Of a stretch of DNA of 64,000 bases, positions 1 through 6,734 are shown piece by piece. A program made the position numbers and the translations under genes. Every line of letters starts with the position of its first letter. Position 1 is the first letter of the stretch. A model generated the notes under the pieces. It saw only the letters and a list, made by a program, of their open reading frames with translations, was not told where the DNA came from and made no database searches. Source of the DNA: Streptomyces sp. P9-A4 (lineage in GTDB: Bacteria; Actinomycetota; Actinomycetes; Streptomycetales; Streptomycetaceae); the NCBI RefSeq assembly GCF_036634195.1, contig NZ_JAZIFY010000001.1:4350501-4414500 (forward strand), written 5' to 3'.

Positions 1-358
1 GCGCGACGTACGAGAGGGCCATGACGGCGGCGCGGGCGAGGTCGTCGCGGGCCTGCTCGGCGGAGATGTCCAGGAGCGGTTTGAGGCCCCACACGGGCGC
101 GAGCATCGCGAGCGCGGACTGCACGTCGACCCGGATGTCGCCGGAGTGCACCGGGATCGGGAAGGGTTCGGCGGCCGGCAGGCCCGGGTTGAAGGCGCCG
201 TCGACGAGGAGGCCCCAGACGTTGCCGAACGAGACGTGACCGACGAGGTCCTCGATGTCGACGCCGCGGTAGCGGAGGGCGCCGCCTTCCTTGTCGGGTT
301 CGGCGATCTCCGTCTCGAACGCGACGACTCCTTCGAGCCCGGGTACGAAGTCGGACAT
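1..358 (-). CDS. Citrate synthase (5' part only)
   Basis: The N-terminal 119 residues of a citrate synthase, cut by the window edge. Such enzymes condense oxaloacetate with acetyl-CoA at the entry of the TCA cycle in the cytosol. The protein opens MSDFVPGLEGVVAFETEIAEPD and continues with LRYRGVDIEDLV and FGNVWGLLVDGAF, the usual N-terminal segments of the small actinobacterial citrate synthase 2 type. The ATG is preceded by an AGAGGAGCC ribosome binding site. Catalytic His and Asp residues lie beyond the window. It is divergent from pdxH with about 200 bp between them, which holds the AT-rich inverted repeat ATCGATGATCGAT at 374-386. Family certain; exact paralogue less so. Confidence 0.85.
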   Translation of the reverse strand, partial: MSDFVPGLEGVVAFETEIAEPDKEGGALRYRGVDIEDLVGHVSFGNVWGLLVDGAFNPGLPAAEPFPIPVHSGDIRVDVQSALAMLAPVWGLKPLLDISAEQARDDLARAAVMALSYVA

Positions 359-556
359 CAGGCGGCTCCTCTAATCGATGATCGATCAACCGTGTACTGG
401 TCGGTCGTCGGGATTCAACAGTCGTCCAGCCCCAGAGTCTGTACGGTTCCGATGATGCGGGGAAGCGTGACATCCGGCACACTGCGCCGATCCGGCGACT
501 GAGGATTGGCGGCGGGCGGTGCCGGGCAAACTGAGGCGCTGTCGCACAATGGCTCC

Positions 557-1234
557 GTGACCGATCCCGTGACCGACGCCCTGGATCCCGCCGACATGCG
601 CGAGCAGTACCGCACCACGGAGCTGTCCGCCGCCGACCTCGCGCCCGAGCCGATCGCGCAGTTCACCCGCTGGTTCAAGGAGACCGCCGCCAACCCGGCG
701 ATCCACGAGCCGAACGCGATGATCGTCTCCACGGCGTCGCCCGACGGCCGCCCCTCCTCCCGGACCGTCCTGCTCAAGCACTACGACCGGGCCGGATTCG
801 TCTTCTTCACCAACTACGACTCCCGCAAGGGCAGGGAGACCGCGGCCAACCCGTACACCTCGCTGCTCTTCCCCTGGCACCCGCTGGCCCGCCAGGTCAT
901 CGTCACCGGCCGCGCCGAGCGCGTCGGCCGCGACGAGACCGCCGCCTACTTCCGCACCCGCCCGCACGGCTCGCAGCTCGGCGCCTGGGCGAGCCGCCAG
1001 TCCTCGGTGATCGCCTCCCGCGCGGAACTCCTCGCCCGCTACGAGGAACTGGCCGCCCGCTACCCCGAGGGCTCCCAGGTCCCGGTCCCGCCGGAGTGGG
1101 GCGGCATCAGGGTCGTCCCGGACGCCGTCGAGTTCTGGCAGGGCCACGAGAACCGCCTCCACGACCGCCTCCGCTACGTCCGCGAGGGCGGCCCCCGGGG
1201 CGAGACCTGGCGGGTGGAACGACTCGCCCCCTGA
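557..1234 (+). CDS. pdxH: Pyridoxamine/pyridoxine 5'-phosphate oxidase
   Basis: FMN enzyme that oxidises pyridoxamine or pyridoxine 5'-phosphate to pyridoxal 5'-phosphate in the cytosol. The 225-residue protein has the family landmarks in order: [24 protein letters not shown] (FMN contacts), [28 protein letters not shown], the [11 protein letters not shown] motif and the C-terminal [14 protein letters not shown] segment. Length is typical. The GTG at 557 was chosen because homology begins shortly after it; a TTG at 506 would add 17 residues of non-family sequence. Little room exists for a leader, so the message may be nearly leaderless. It is divergent from the citrate synthase gene. Confidence 0.93.
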   Translation: MTDPVTDALDPADMREQYRTTELSAADLAPEPIAQFTRWFKETAANPAIHEPNAMIVSTASPDGRPSSRTVLLKHYDRAGFVFFTNYDSRKGRETAANPYTSLLFPWHPLARQVIVTGRAERVGRDETAAYFRTRPHGSQLGAWASRQSSVIASRAELLARYEELAARYPEGSQVPVPPEWGGIRVVPDAVEFWQGHENRLHDRLRYVREGGPRGETWRVERLAP

Positions 1235-1393
1235 GGGCCCCGGAGTCCGGCGCCCGGGGGCCGGGGGGCGGGGTCCGGCGGCCACCCCCTCCCGCCCGAA
1301 TTCGTATGCGTTTCCGCGATGCAACGATTTCGGTGAAGGTGATGTGCTCTGCGTCACGTTCCAGTTGAATGGCCGCAGCATGGGGGGTGCGGC

Positions 1394-2722
1394 ATGAGTG
1401 CATTCACGGGGTCCGCGAGCGAGACCGCTTCCGTTCCCGGAGCGGGGGCCGATCTGCTGGCCGCGCTGCTCGACGGGATGGACGCGGCGCTCTGCGCCTT
1501 CGACGCCGACGGGACGGTCACACACTGGAACCGTGAGGCCGAGCGGATCCTCGGCTGGTCCGCGGCCGAGGCCGTCGGGCGCCGGGGCTTCGAGGGGTGG
1601 GGCGCGCGCAGCGCCGATTCCGAGGACATCCTGCGCCGGCTGATGGGCGTCATGAAGGGCCCCGGACGGCAGGTCCACGAGCTGGCGCTGCTCCGCAAGG
1701 ACGGCGGCCGGGTGCTCGTCCGCAGCCAGGCCGCCGGCGTGCGCGGCGCGGACGGCGCACCGGCGGGCGTGTACTGCGCGTTCAGCGAGGTCCACGTACA
1801 GCTCGACCTGGAGCGTTCGGTGGCCCTCAGCGAGGCCCTCTTCGAGGACGCCTCCTGGGGAGTCGTCCTCGTCGACGCCGACCTGCGCCCCGCCATGGTC
1901 AACGGTCACGCCGCCCGCGCCTTCGGCACCGGGCGTACGGCCCTGCTCGGGCGCCCGCTGGGCGATGTCGTCGTCCAGGGCGCCGAGGAGCTGGAGGCCG
2001 CCCTGCAGCACGTCCTCGCGGAGGGCAGCCCGCCCGCGCCCGCCGAGGTGTGGGTGACGCTGCGGACCTCCGCCGGGGAGCGCCGCAGATGCTGGCGCAG
2101 CGGCTTCCTGCGGCTGGCCTCGCCGATGGCGGAGGAGCCGGTGCCGCTGGGCGTGGCCTGGCTGTTCCAGGACGTCACGGAGGAGCGGCTGGCGGCCCGG
2201 GAGGCGGACCGGCTGCGGTTCCGGTGGAGCCAGCTGCACCGGGCGGGCGCGGCGGCGGCGGAGTGCGAGGACCCCGCGGAGGCCGCGGCCGTCCTGCTCG
2301 ACTTCGCCCTGGCCGGGTTCGCCGACCACGCCCTGGTGGACCGTCCGGCGGGGGAGCGGCGCCTCACCCGGGTCCTGGCCACCCCGGCGGGCGGCGCCCC
2401 CGGCCCGTCCTCGCCGGTCGTGGGCGGCGGCATCCCGCTGCGGTACGGGCCGAGGCATCCGGCGCTCCAGGCCTGGGACCGGGTGGGCACGGTACGGGCG
2501 AGCGCGGGCCGCACGGCCGAGGTGTGGGCGGAGGCCCACCAGTGGCCCGGGGACGCGGCGCACGCGGTGTGCGTGCCCCTGCGCTCCCGGGGCCGGACCC
2601 TCGGCGTCGTCACCTTCCTGCGCGCCGCGTGCCGTCCCCCGTTCGAGCGGGACGACGTGGCCCTCGCGGAGGCGGTGGCGACGCGCGTGGCGGCGGCGCT
2701 GGACCTGGGCGACAGGCCTTAG
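1394..2722 (+). CDS. PAS-PAS-GAF sensory protein
   Basis: A 442-residue soluble protein with no membrane segment. A first PAS domain spans about residues 20-140 (ALCAFDADGTVTHWNREAERILGW, then the PAC part ALLRKDGGRVLVRS), a second about 145-265 (GVVLVDADLRPAMVNGHAARAFG), and a GAF-like domain fills 280-440 (AHAVCVPLRSRGRTLGVVTFLR). No histidine kinase, GGDEF or PP2C output domain follows, so it is a sensor without its own output and may act through a partner. The ATG follows a GGGGGGTGC ribosome binding site. The ligand cannot be told from sequence. Confidence 0.8.
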   Translation: MSAFTGSASETASVPGAGADLLAALLDGMDAALCAFDADGTVTHWNREAERILGWSAAEAVGRRGFEGWGARSADSEDILRRLMGVMKGPGRQVHELALLRKDGGRVLVRSQAAGVRGADGAPAGVYCAFSEVHVQLDLERSVALSEALFEDASWGVVLVDADLRPAMVNGHAARAFGTGRTALLGRPLGDVVVQGAEELEAALQHVLAEGSPPAPAEVWVTLRTSAGERRRCWRSGFLRLASPMAEEPVPLGVAWLFQDVTEERLAAREADRLRFRWSQLHRAGAAAAECEDPAEAAAVLLDFALAGFADHALVDRPAGERRLTRVLATPAGGAPGPSSPVVGGGIPLRYGPRHPALQAWDRVGTVRASAGRTAEVWAEAHQWPGDAAHAVCVPLRSRGRTLGVVTFLRAACRPPFERDDVALAEAVATRVAAALDLGDRP

Positions 2723-2845
2723 GGGGCCTGGACCGCCGCGGCAGGCAGCGAGGAGGTCCGGATTCTGCCGGGGTCCGGCATGGACGGTCCGGGCGGGGCA
2801 GGACGACCATGAGGGCTTCCGGTCGGACCGGAAGAGGGGGATCCC

Positions 2846-3178
2846 ATGGCGTGGATGGTGGGAGCGGGCATGCTCCTGGGGGTAGTGGTGATGGCGCTGG
2901 GCGTGGTGACGCTCCGGACGGGCTGGGTCCCGCCCTGGACGCGCAGGCACGTCACCAGGCCTCGGCTCCAGGGCATCGGAGCCCTGCTGGTGGGCCTGGC
3001 CGTCTTCCTGCCGGGCCTGGTGTACTTCGGCGTCCTGCAGGGCCTCTCCTGGGAGGCCCGGTTCTTCGGCCAGCTCGCCCTGATGTTCTCCGGCCTCGTC
3101 TGCGTCGCCATGAGCCAGCTGCTGCCGCCCGCGCACGGGAAGACCCCGCGGGGGAGGGCCTCGCAGCCGGCCGCCTAG
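2846..3178 (+). CDS. Small membrane protein of unknown function
   Basis: A 110-residue protein that I do not recognise. It has three hydrophobic stretches: residues 2-22, about 43-63 (GIGALLVGLAVFLPGLVYF) and about 74-92 (FGQLALMFSGLVCVAMS), joined by a basic loop (TRRHVTRPRLQ). The tail is basic and proline-rich. The start is well supported by GAGGGGG about six bases upstream of the ATG. It lies 120 bp after the PAS protein gene on the same strand and could be cotranscribed. A GC-rich tandem repeat follows its stop. Confidence 0.65.
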   Translation: MAWMVGAGMLLGVVVMALGVVTLRTGWVPPWTRRHVTRPRLQGIGALLVGLAVFLPGLVYFGVLQGLSWEARFFGQLALMFSGLVCVAMSQLLPPAHGKTPRGRASQPAA

Positions 3179-3186
3179 TGCCGGAC

Positions 3187-3343
3187 CGCCCGGCGTCGGC
3201 CGCCCGGCGTCGGCCGCCCGGCGTCGGCCGCCCGGCGTCGGACCGCCCGGCGTCCGCCGCCCGGCGTCGGACCGCCCGGCGTCCGCCGCCCGGCGTCGGA
3301 CCGCCCGGCGTCCGCCGCCCGGCACCGGCCGCCCGGCGCCGGT
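3187..3343. repeat. Tandem repeat, 11 copies of a 14-15 bp unit
   Basis: Eleven consecutive units of CGCCCGGCGTCGGC or close variants (CGCCCGGCGTCGGAC, CGCCCGGCGTCCGC) fill the space between two convergent genes and touch the stop codon of the SIS gene. From unit 4 to unit 9 the 15-bp and 14-bp forms alternate; the last two units have diverged. The units are GC-rich and could fold, so the array may also act as a transcription end for both genes. Confidence 0.9.
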
Positions 3344-4110
3344 CAGTGCCGGTAGAAGATCCGGTCGCCGTACTCCGCCATCACGCGGCCGTTCCACTCG
3401 TGCCCGCCGTCGACGTTTCCGGAGCGCAGCAGCGGCGGCTCGATGCCGCGGCGGACCAGTTCCTCGGCGGCGGCGGCCATCGTGGCCTGCATGAGGGCGC
3501 TGGTGACGACGGTGGACGCGGGGGCGAAGGGCGCCTCGATGCCCTCGTGGGTGAGTTCGGCGTCGCCGATGGCGATCTTCGAGTCGAGGACGATGTCGCA
3601 GTGGTCCTTGAGGTACGTCCCCGAGACGTGCCGGGACCTCGTCTCCGTCCCGTACGCCACCGAGGTGACACCGATGACGGTGAGGCCGAGCGCGCGGGCG
3701 TTCATCGCCATCTCGACGGGCAGGGCGTTCCGCCCGGAGAGCGAGATGATGATCAGGACGTCCCCGGCTGTGGCGGGGGAGGAGTCCAGGACCGCTCCGG
3801 CGAGCCCGTCGACCCGTTCGAGGGCGGAGCCGAGCGTCGCGGGCATGACGTCGACGCCGACGACCCCCGGGACCACGAGCAGGTTCATCAGGGCGAGGCC
3901 GCCGGCCCGGTAGACGACGTCCTGGGCGGCGAGCGAGGAGTGGCCCGCGCCGAAGGCGAAGAGCCGGTTGCCGTTCGCGACGGCCTCCGCGATGGCCGCG
4001 CCCGCGGCGGCGATCTCGGCCGAGTCGCCGTCCCGCACCTGCTGGAGCAGGCCGATCGCGGCGTCGAAGAACTGTCCGGCCAGTTTGCTCTCGCCCGCGC
4101 TGTCGCCCAT
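3343..4110 (-). CDS. SIS domain sugar-phosphate protein
   Basis: A 255-residue cytosolic protein of the SIS (sugar isomerase) superfamily, the UPF0309 type that binds phosphosugars. Visible elements are ANGNRLFAFGAGHSSLAAQD (first phosphosugar loop), VLIIISLSGRNALPVEMAMNA (the second, Ser-rich loop) and the C-terminal GNVDGGHEWNG segment. The ATG at 4110 has a GAAGGAG ribosome binding site; an upstream reading frame to 4326 lacks homology. It is divergent from dmdR1, and a DasR-like operator sits between them, which fits a role in amino-sugar metabolism. The actual substrate is not known. Confidence 0.85.
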   Translation of the reverse strand: MGDSAGESKLAGQFFDAAIGLLQQVRDGDSAEIAAAGAAIAEAVANGNRLFAFGAGHSSLAAQDVVYRAGGLALMNLLVVPGVVGVDVMPATLGSALERVDGLAGAVLDSSPATAGDVLIIISLSGRNALPVEMAMNARALGLTVIGVTSVAYGTETRSRHVSGTYLKDHCDIVLDSKIAIGDAELTHEGIEAPFAPASTVVTSALMQATMAAAAEELVRRGIEPPLLRSGNVDGGHEWNGRVMAEYGDRIFYRH

Positions 4111-4180
4111 TCCGGAAGCTCCTTCTCGTCGCCGTGGTGTCGCCGTCGTGTCATGGTCGTGCCCTGGTCGCCGATCACGG

Positions 4181-4196
4181 TGCGGTCTGGACCATT
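4181..4196. promoter_or_regulatory. DasR-like operator (dre)
   Basis: TGCGGTCTGGACCATT contains the core GGTCTGGACCA, one base from the palindromic dre core GGTCTAGACCA bound by the GntR-family GlcNAc sensor DasR. It lies in the 195-bp divergent region, 71 bp before the SIS start and 109 bp before dmdR1. GlcNAc/DasR control of dmdR1 is known in S. coelicolor, which supports the reading. Confidence 0.6.
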
Positions 4197-4304
4197 GCTC
4201 TGTCAATACCGCCTTCACCGCGCCTTCACCCGGTGCGGCCCGGTTGTCGGCGCGATGCGTCAGAATTGGTGCAGGGCCAGCGCACGACTCATCGAGGGGC
4301 ACGT

Positions 4305-4994
4305 ATGTCCGGACTGATCGACACAACGGAGATGTATCTCCGCACCATCCTCGAGCTTGAGGAGGAAGGTGTGGTCCCCATGCGCGCCCGGATCGCCGAG
4401 CGGCTCGACCAGAGCGGCCCGACGGTGAGCCAGACGGTCGCCCGGATGGAGCGCGACGGCCTGGTGGCCGTCGCCAGCGACCGGCACCTGGAGCTCACGG
4501 ACGAGGGCCGCCGCCTCGCCACCCGCGTCATGCGCAAGCACCGCCTCGCGGAGTGCCTGCTCGTCGACGTGATCGGCCTGGAGTGGGAGCAGGTGCACGC
4601 CGAGGCCTGCCGCTGGGAGCACGTGATGAGCGAGGCCGTGGAGCGGCGGGTCCTCGAACTGCTGCGTCACCCGACGGAGTCGCCGTACGGGAACCCGATC
4701 CCGGGCCTCGAAGAGCTGGGCGAGAAGGCGGAGGCCGAGGCCTTCCTCGACGACTCGATGGTGTCGCTGGCGGACCTGGACGCGAGCGAGGGCAAGACGG
4801 TGGTGGTGCGGCGGATCGGCGAGCCGATCCAGACGGACGCCCAGCTGATGTACACGCTGCGGCGCGCGGGCGTGCAGCCCGGCTCCGTGGTGTCGGTGAC
4901 GGAGTCCGCCGGCGGTGTCCTGGTGGGCAGCAGCGGCGAGGCGGCCGAGCTGCGCGCGGAGGTCGCGGCGCACGTGTTCGTCGCGAAGCGCTGA
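4305..4994 (+). CDS. dmdR1: DtxR/IdeR-family iron-dependent repressor DmdR1
   Basis: A 229-residue iron-activated repressor of siderophore and iron-uptake genes. An N-terminal winged helix (MRARIAERLDQSGPTVSQTVARMERDGLV) is followed by the dimerisation and metal domain, then a C-terminal SH3-like FeoA domain. All DtxR metal ligands are present at their classical numbers: His79, Glu83 and His98 for site 1; Met10, Cys102, Glu105 and His106 for site 2. The ATG at 4305 follows GAGGGGC and sets this numbering; an upstream start at 4134 would add unrelated residues. It is divergent from the SIS gene and ends at a strong hairpin. DmdR1 is the S. coelicolor name; the orthology is inferred. Confidence 0.92.
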   Translation: MSGLIDTTEMYLRTILELEEEGVVPMRARIAERLDQSGPTVSQTVARMERDGLVAVASDRHLELTDEGRRLATRVMRKHRLAECLLVDVIGLEWEQVHAEACRWEHVMSEAVERRVLELLRHPTESPYGNPIPGLEELGEKAEAEAFLDDSMVSLADLDASEGKTVVVRRIGEPIQTDAQLMYTLRRAGVQPGSVVSVTESAGGVLVGSSGEAAELRAEVAAHVFVAKR

Positions 4995-5009
4995 GTCAGG
5001 GCGGATGAG

Positions 5010-5047
5010 AAGGGGGCGCCCCGCCGTGACCGGCGGGGCGCCCCCTT
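5010..5047 (+). terminator. Rho-independent-type hairpin after dmdR1
   Basis: A 16-bp perfect stem (arms 5010-5025 and 5032-5047, loop GTGACC) starts 16 bases after the dmdR1 stop. One arm reads AAGGGGGCGCCCCGCC. There is no long T-run, as is usual in streptomycetes. Confidence 0.85.
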
Positions 5048-5049
5048 CC

Positions 5050-5600
5050 GCGCTGGGTCCTCGTCGGAGGGCGAACTCCAGGGCCTCGTCGCCGCGCGGG
5101 CGGACCTCCTGGACGGCGGTCGGGGGACGCGGGTGACCTTCCGGTCCCGCCTGACGATGAGCGGGCCGGGATCGGGGAGCGCGTCGGTGTCCCCCTTGGC
5201 GCGGACCCGGGAGCCGAGCACGGCCGGATGACCGACGGCGGGGGCTGTTGGTTGTACGGGGGGAGATCACGGCATCGACTCGGTTCGGCCTCGGTGGTCC
5301 AACGAACCGCCGCGCGCCCCGGTTTACGCCGGAATCGCCACGCCCGCGCCCTGGCCGTGCCACGCTGGTACGGGCTGCACGCGAAGGGGTGGGGAGTGGG
5401 GGTGGGGGCATGCGGGCTGCGGACGACAGAGGGCCCCGGCGCCCTTGGGCGCCGGGGCCTGTCCTCCCCTGTGCTGACCTGGAGCCCCGAGCTCTCAAGG
5501 TCAATCCCGTCGGACCCCATTTCCCCGAGCGGTCCGCCTCCCGTTCAAGATCTCCCCTCGGCGGCGGCTGCCAATCCTTGAGGGCTGTCACTCGAACGAG
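5050..5600. other. Gene-poor region with an orphan hairpin
   Basis: About 630 bases between dmdR1 and the alpha/beta hydrolase hold no reading frame I can support. Possible coding traces occur on the minus strand between 5060 and 5221 but need a frame shift to join. A second perfect stem (5432-5444 with 5447-5459) ends the region although no gene precedes it, so a small RNA or decayed gene may lie between the two hairpins. Confidence 0.5.
5432..5459. terminator. Perfect hairpin without an adjacent gene
   Basis: GGCCCCGGCGCCC pairs with GGGCGCCGGGGCC across a TT centre, 13 bp without mismatch. It resembles the hairpins that end genes in this window, but the nearest upstream gene on the plus strand already has its own terminator at 5010. 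Confidence 0.65.
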
Positions 5601-5626
5601 GGGTGTTGTGTGGCAGGAGCGCATTT

Positions 5627-5642
5627 TCGAATGCGAGTTCGA
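5627..5642. promoter_or_regulatory. LexA-like SOS box
   Basis: TCGAATGCGAGTTCGA matches the actinobacterial LexA box TCGAAC-N4-GTTCGA at 11 of 12 defined positions. It lies 41 bp upstream of the hydrolase ATG and abuts GATAGT (5641-5646), which could serve as a -10 element, so bound LexA would block the promoter. Confidence 0.6.
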
Positions 5643-5682
5643 TAGTCTGGCGTGGTTCGACGGGAAAGAGGGGGTGCCAGGG

Positions 5683-6549
5683 ATGGCGCGACGACTCGAC
5701 GTCACCGGAGCCGACGGTGTTCGGCTGGCGGCCTGGGAGTTCACGCCAGGGACCGCGTCCCCGAGGACCGGACCCGGGGTCTTACTCCTCCACGGCCTGA
5801 TGGGGCACGCCGCCCACTGGGCCCCGGCGGTCGCCCGGCTCGGGGCGGGCCCCGGCTCCCCGTACCCCCGGACCGTCGCCCTCGACCAGCGCGGGCACGG
5901 GCACAGCGCGGGGCCCGCCGCCGCCTTCACCCGTGAGGCGTACGTGACGGACGCGGCGGCGGCGGTCGAACAGCTCGGCCTCGGCCCGGTGACCCTCATC
6001 GGCCACTCCATGGGCGCCCTCACCGCCTGGCAGCTGGCCGCCGAGCGCCCCGACCTGGTCCGCGCCCTGGTCATCTGCGACATGCGGGCCTCCGCGCTCG
6101 GCGCGGCCTCGCAGCGCGAATGGCGGGACTGGTTCCGCCGCTGGCCCGCGCCGTTCCCGTCGCTCGACGCCGTCCGCGGCTGGTTCGGCGAGGAGGACCC
6201 GTGGGTCGAGCGCCCCAACCCCGCCCGGGGCGCCTTCTTCGCCGAGGTGATGACCGAGCGCCCGGACGGCTGGCGCCCGGTCTTCGACCCGGAGCAGATG
6301 CTGACCTCCCGCGAGACCTGGGTGCACGACGCCCACTGGGACTCGCTCGCCCAGGTCCGCTGCCCCACCCTGGTCCTCCGCGGCCTGGACGGCGAGCTGG
6401 GCCGGGCGGAGGCCCAGGAGATGGTCCGGGTGCTGCCCCACGGGTCGTACGCGGAGATCCCCGACGCGGGCCATCTCCTCCACTACACCCACCCGGAGGC
6501 CTGGAGCGAGGCCGTGGAGCCCTTCCTCAACGGCGTGCTCACGCCGTAG
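5683..6549 (+). CDS. Alpha/beta hydrolase
   Basis: A 288-residue cytosolic alpha/beta-hydrolase fold enzyme. The oxyanion segment LLLHGLMGHAAHW, the LDQRGHGHS strand, the nucleophile elbow GHSMGA, an acid-bearing LVLRGLDGELG segment and the terminal DAGHLLH histidine are all present and in order. The substrate cannot be predicted. The ATG at 5683 follows AGAGGGGG by about nine bases; the frame stays open to 5248 but the upstream part has no family similarity. A LexA-like box upstream suggests DNA-damage control. A hairpin follows the stop. Confidence 0.85.
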   Translation: MARRLDVTGADGVRLAAWEFTPGTASPRTGPGVLLLHGLMGHAAHWAPAVARLGAGPGSPYPRTVALDQRGHGHSAGPAAAFTREAYVTDAAAAVEQLGLGPVTLIGHSMGALTAWQLAAERPDLVRALVICDMRASALGAASQREWRDWFRRWPAPFPSLDAVRGWFGEEDPWVERPNPARGAFFAEVMTERPDGWRPVFDPEQMLTSRETWVHDAHWDSLAQVRCPTLVLRGLDGELGRAEAQEMVRVLPHGSYAEIPDAGHLLHYTHPEAWSEAVEPFLNGVLTP

Positions 6550-6624
6550 ACCTCGAGAACCCGGTCTGCCCATCCCCGGTGGTCTGGCCTGGGTCGCGCT
6601 GTGCCGCGCACCGCCCACGCGACC

Positions 6625-6651
6625 GCCCCGCCCTCACTCCAGGGGCGGGGC
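6625..6651 (+). terminator. Hairpin after the alpha/beta hydrolase
   Basis: GCCCCGCCC (6625-6633) pairs with GGGCGGGGC (6643-6651), 9 bp with a nine-base loop, followed by AGTTT. It lies 75 bases after the hydrolase stop. Confidence 0.6.
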
Positions 6652-6734
6652 AGTTTCCGTCACCCCGCGTCGAGCCTCTACCTTGAACTCCGACGGAAAC
6701 TACAAGTAGCTTCAAGCGTAAGTGAGTTGGGGCA

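Noticed and set aside
3187..3343. CRISPR array
   Set aside because: The units are 14-15 bp and adjoin without unique spacers; no cas genes are near.
386..3397. Very long minus-strand open frame of about 1000 codons
   Set aside because: It runs opposite pdxH, the PAS protein and others; the translation is Arg/Gly/Ala-rich without family motifs, a common shadow in high-GC DNA.
4111..4304. Iron box (DmdR/IdeR operator) for autoregulation of dmdR1
   Set aside because: No sequence resembling TTAGGTTAGGCTCACCTAA was seen. The direct repeat GCCTTCACC (4211 and 4222) is not of that type.
5060..5221. Possible coding traces on the minus strand near dmdR1
   Set aside because: Two phrases in different frames look protein-like, but a frame shift is needed to join them and no family was recognised, so no pseudogene is claimed.
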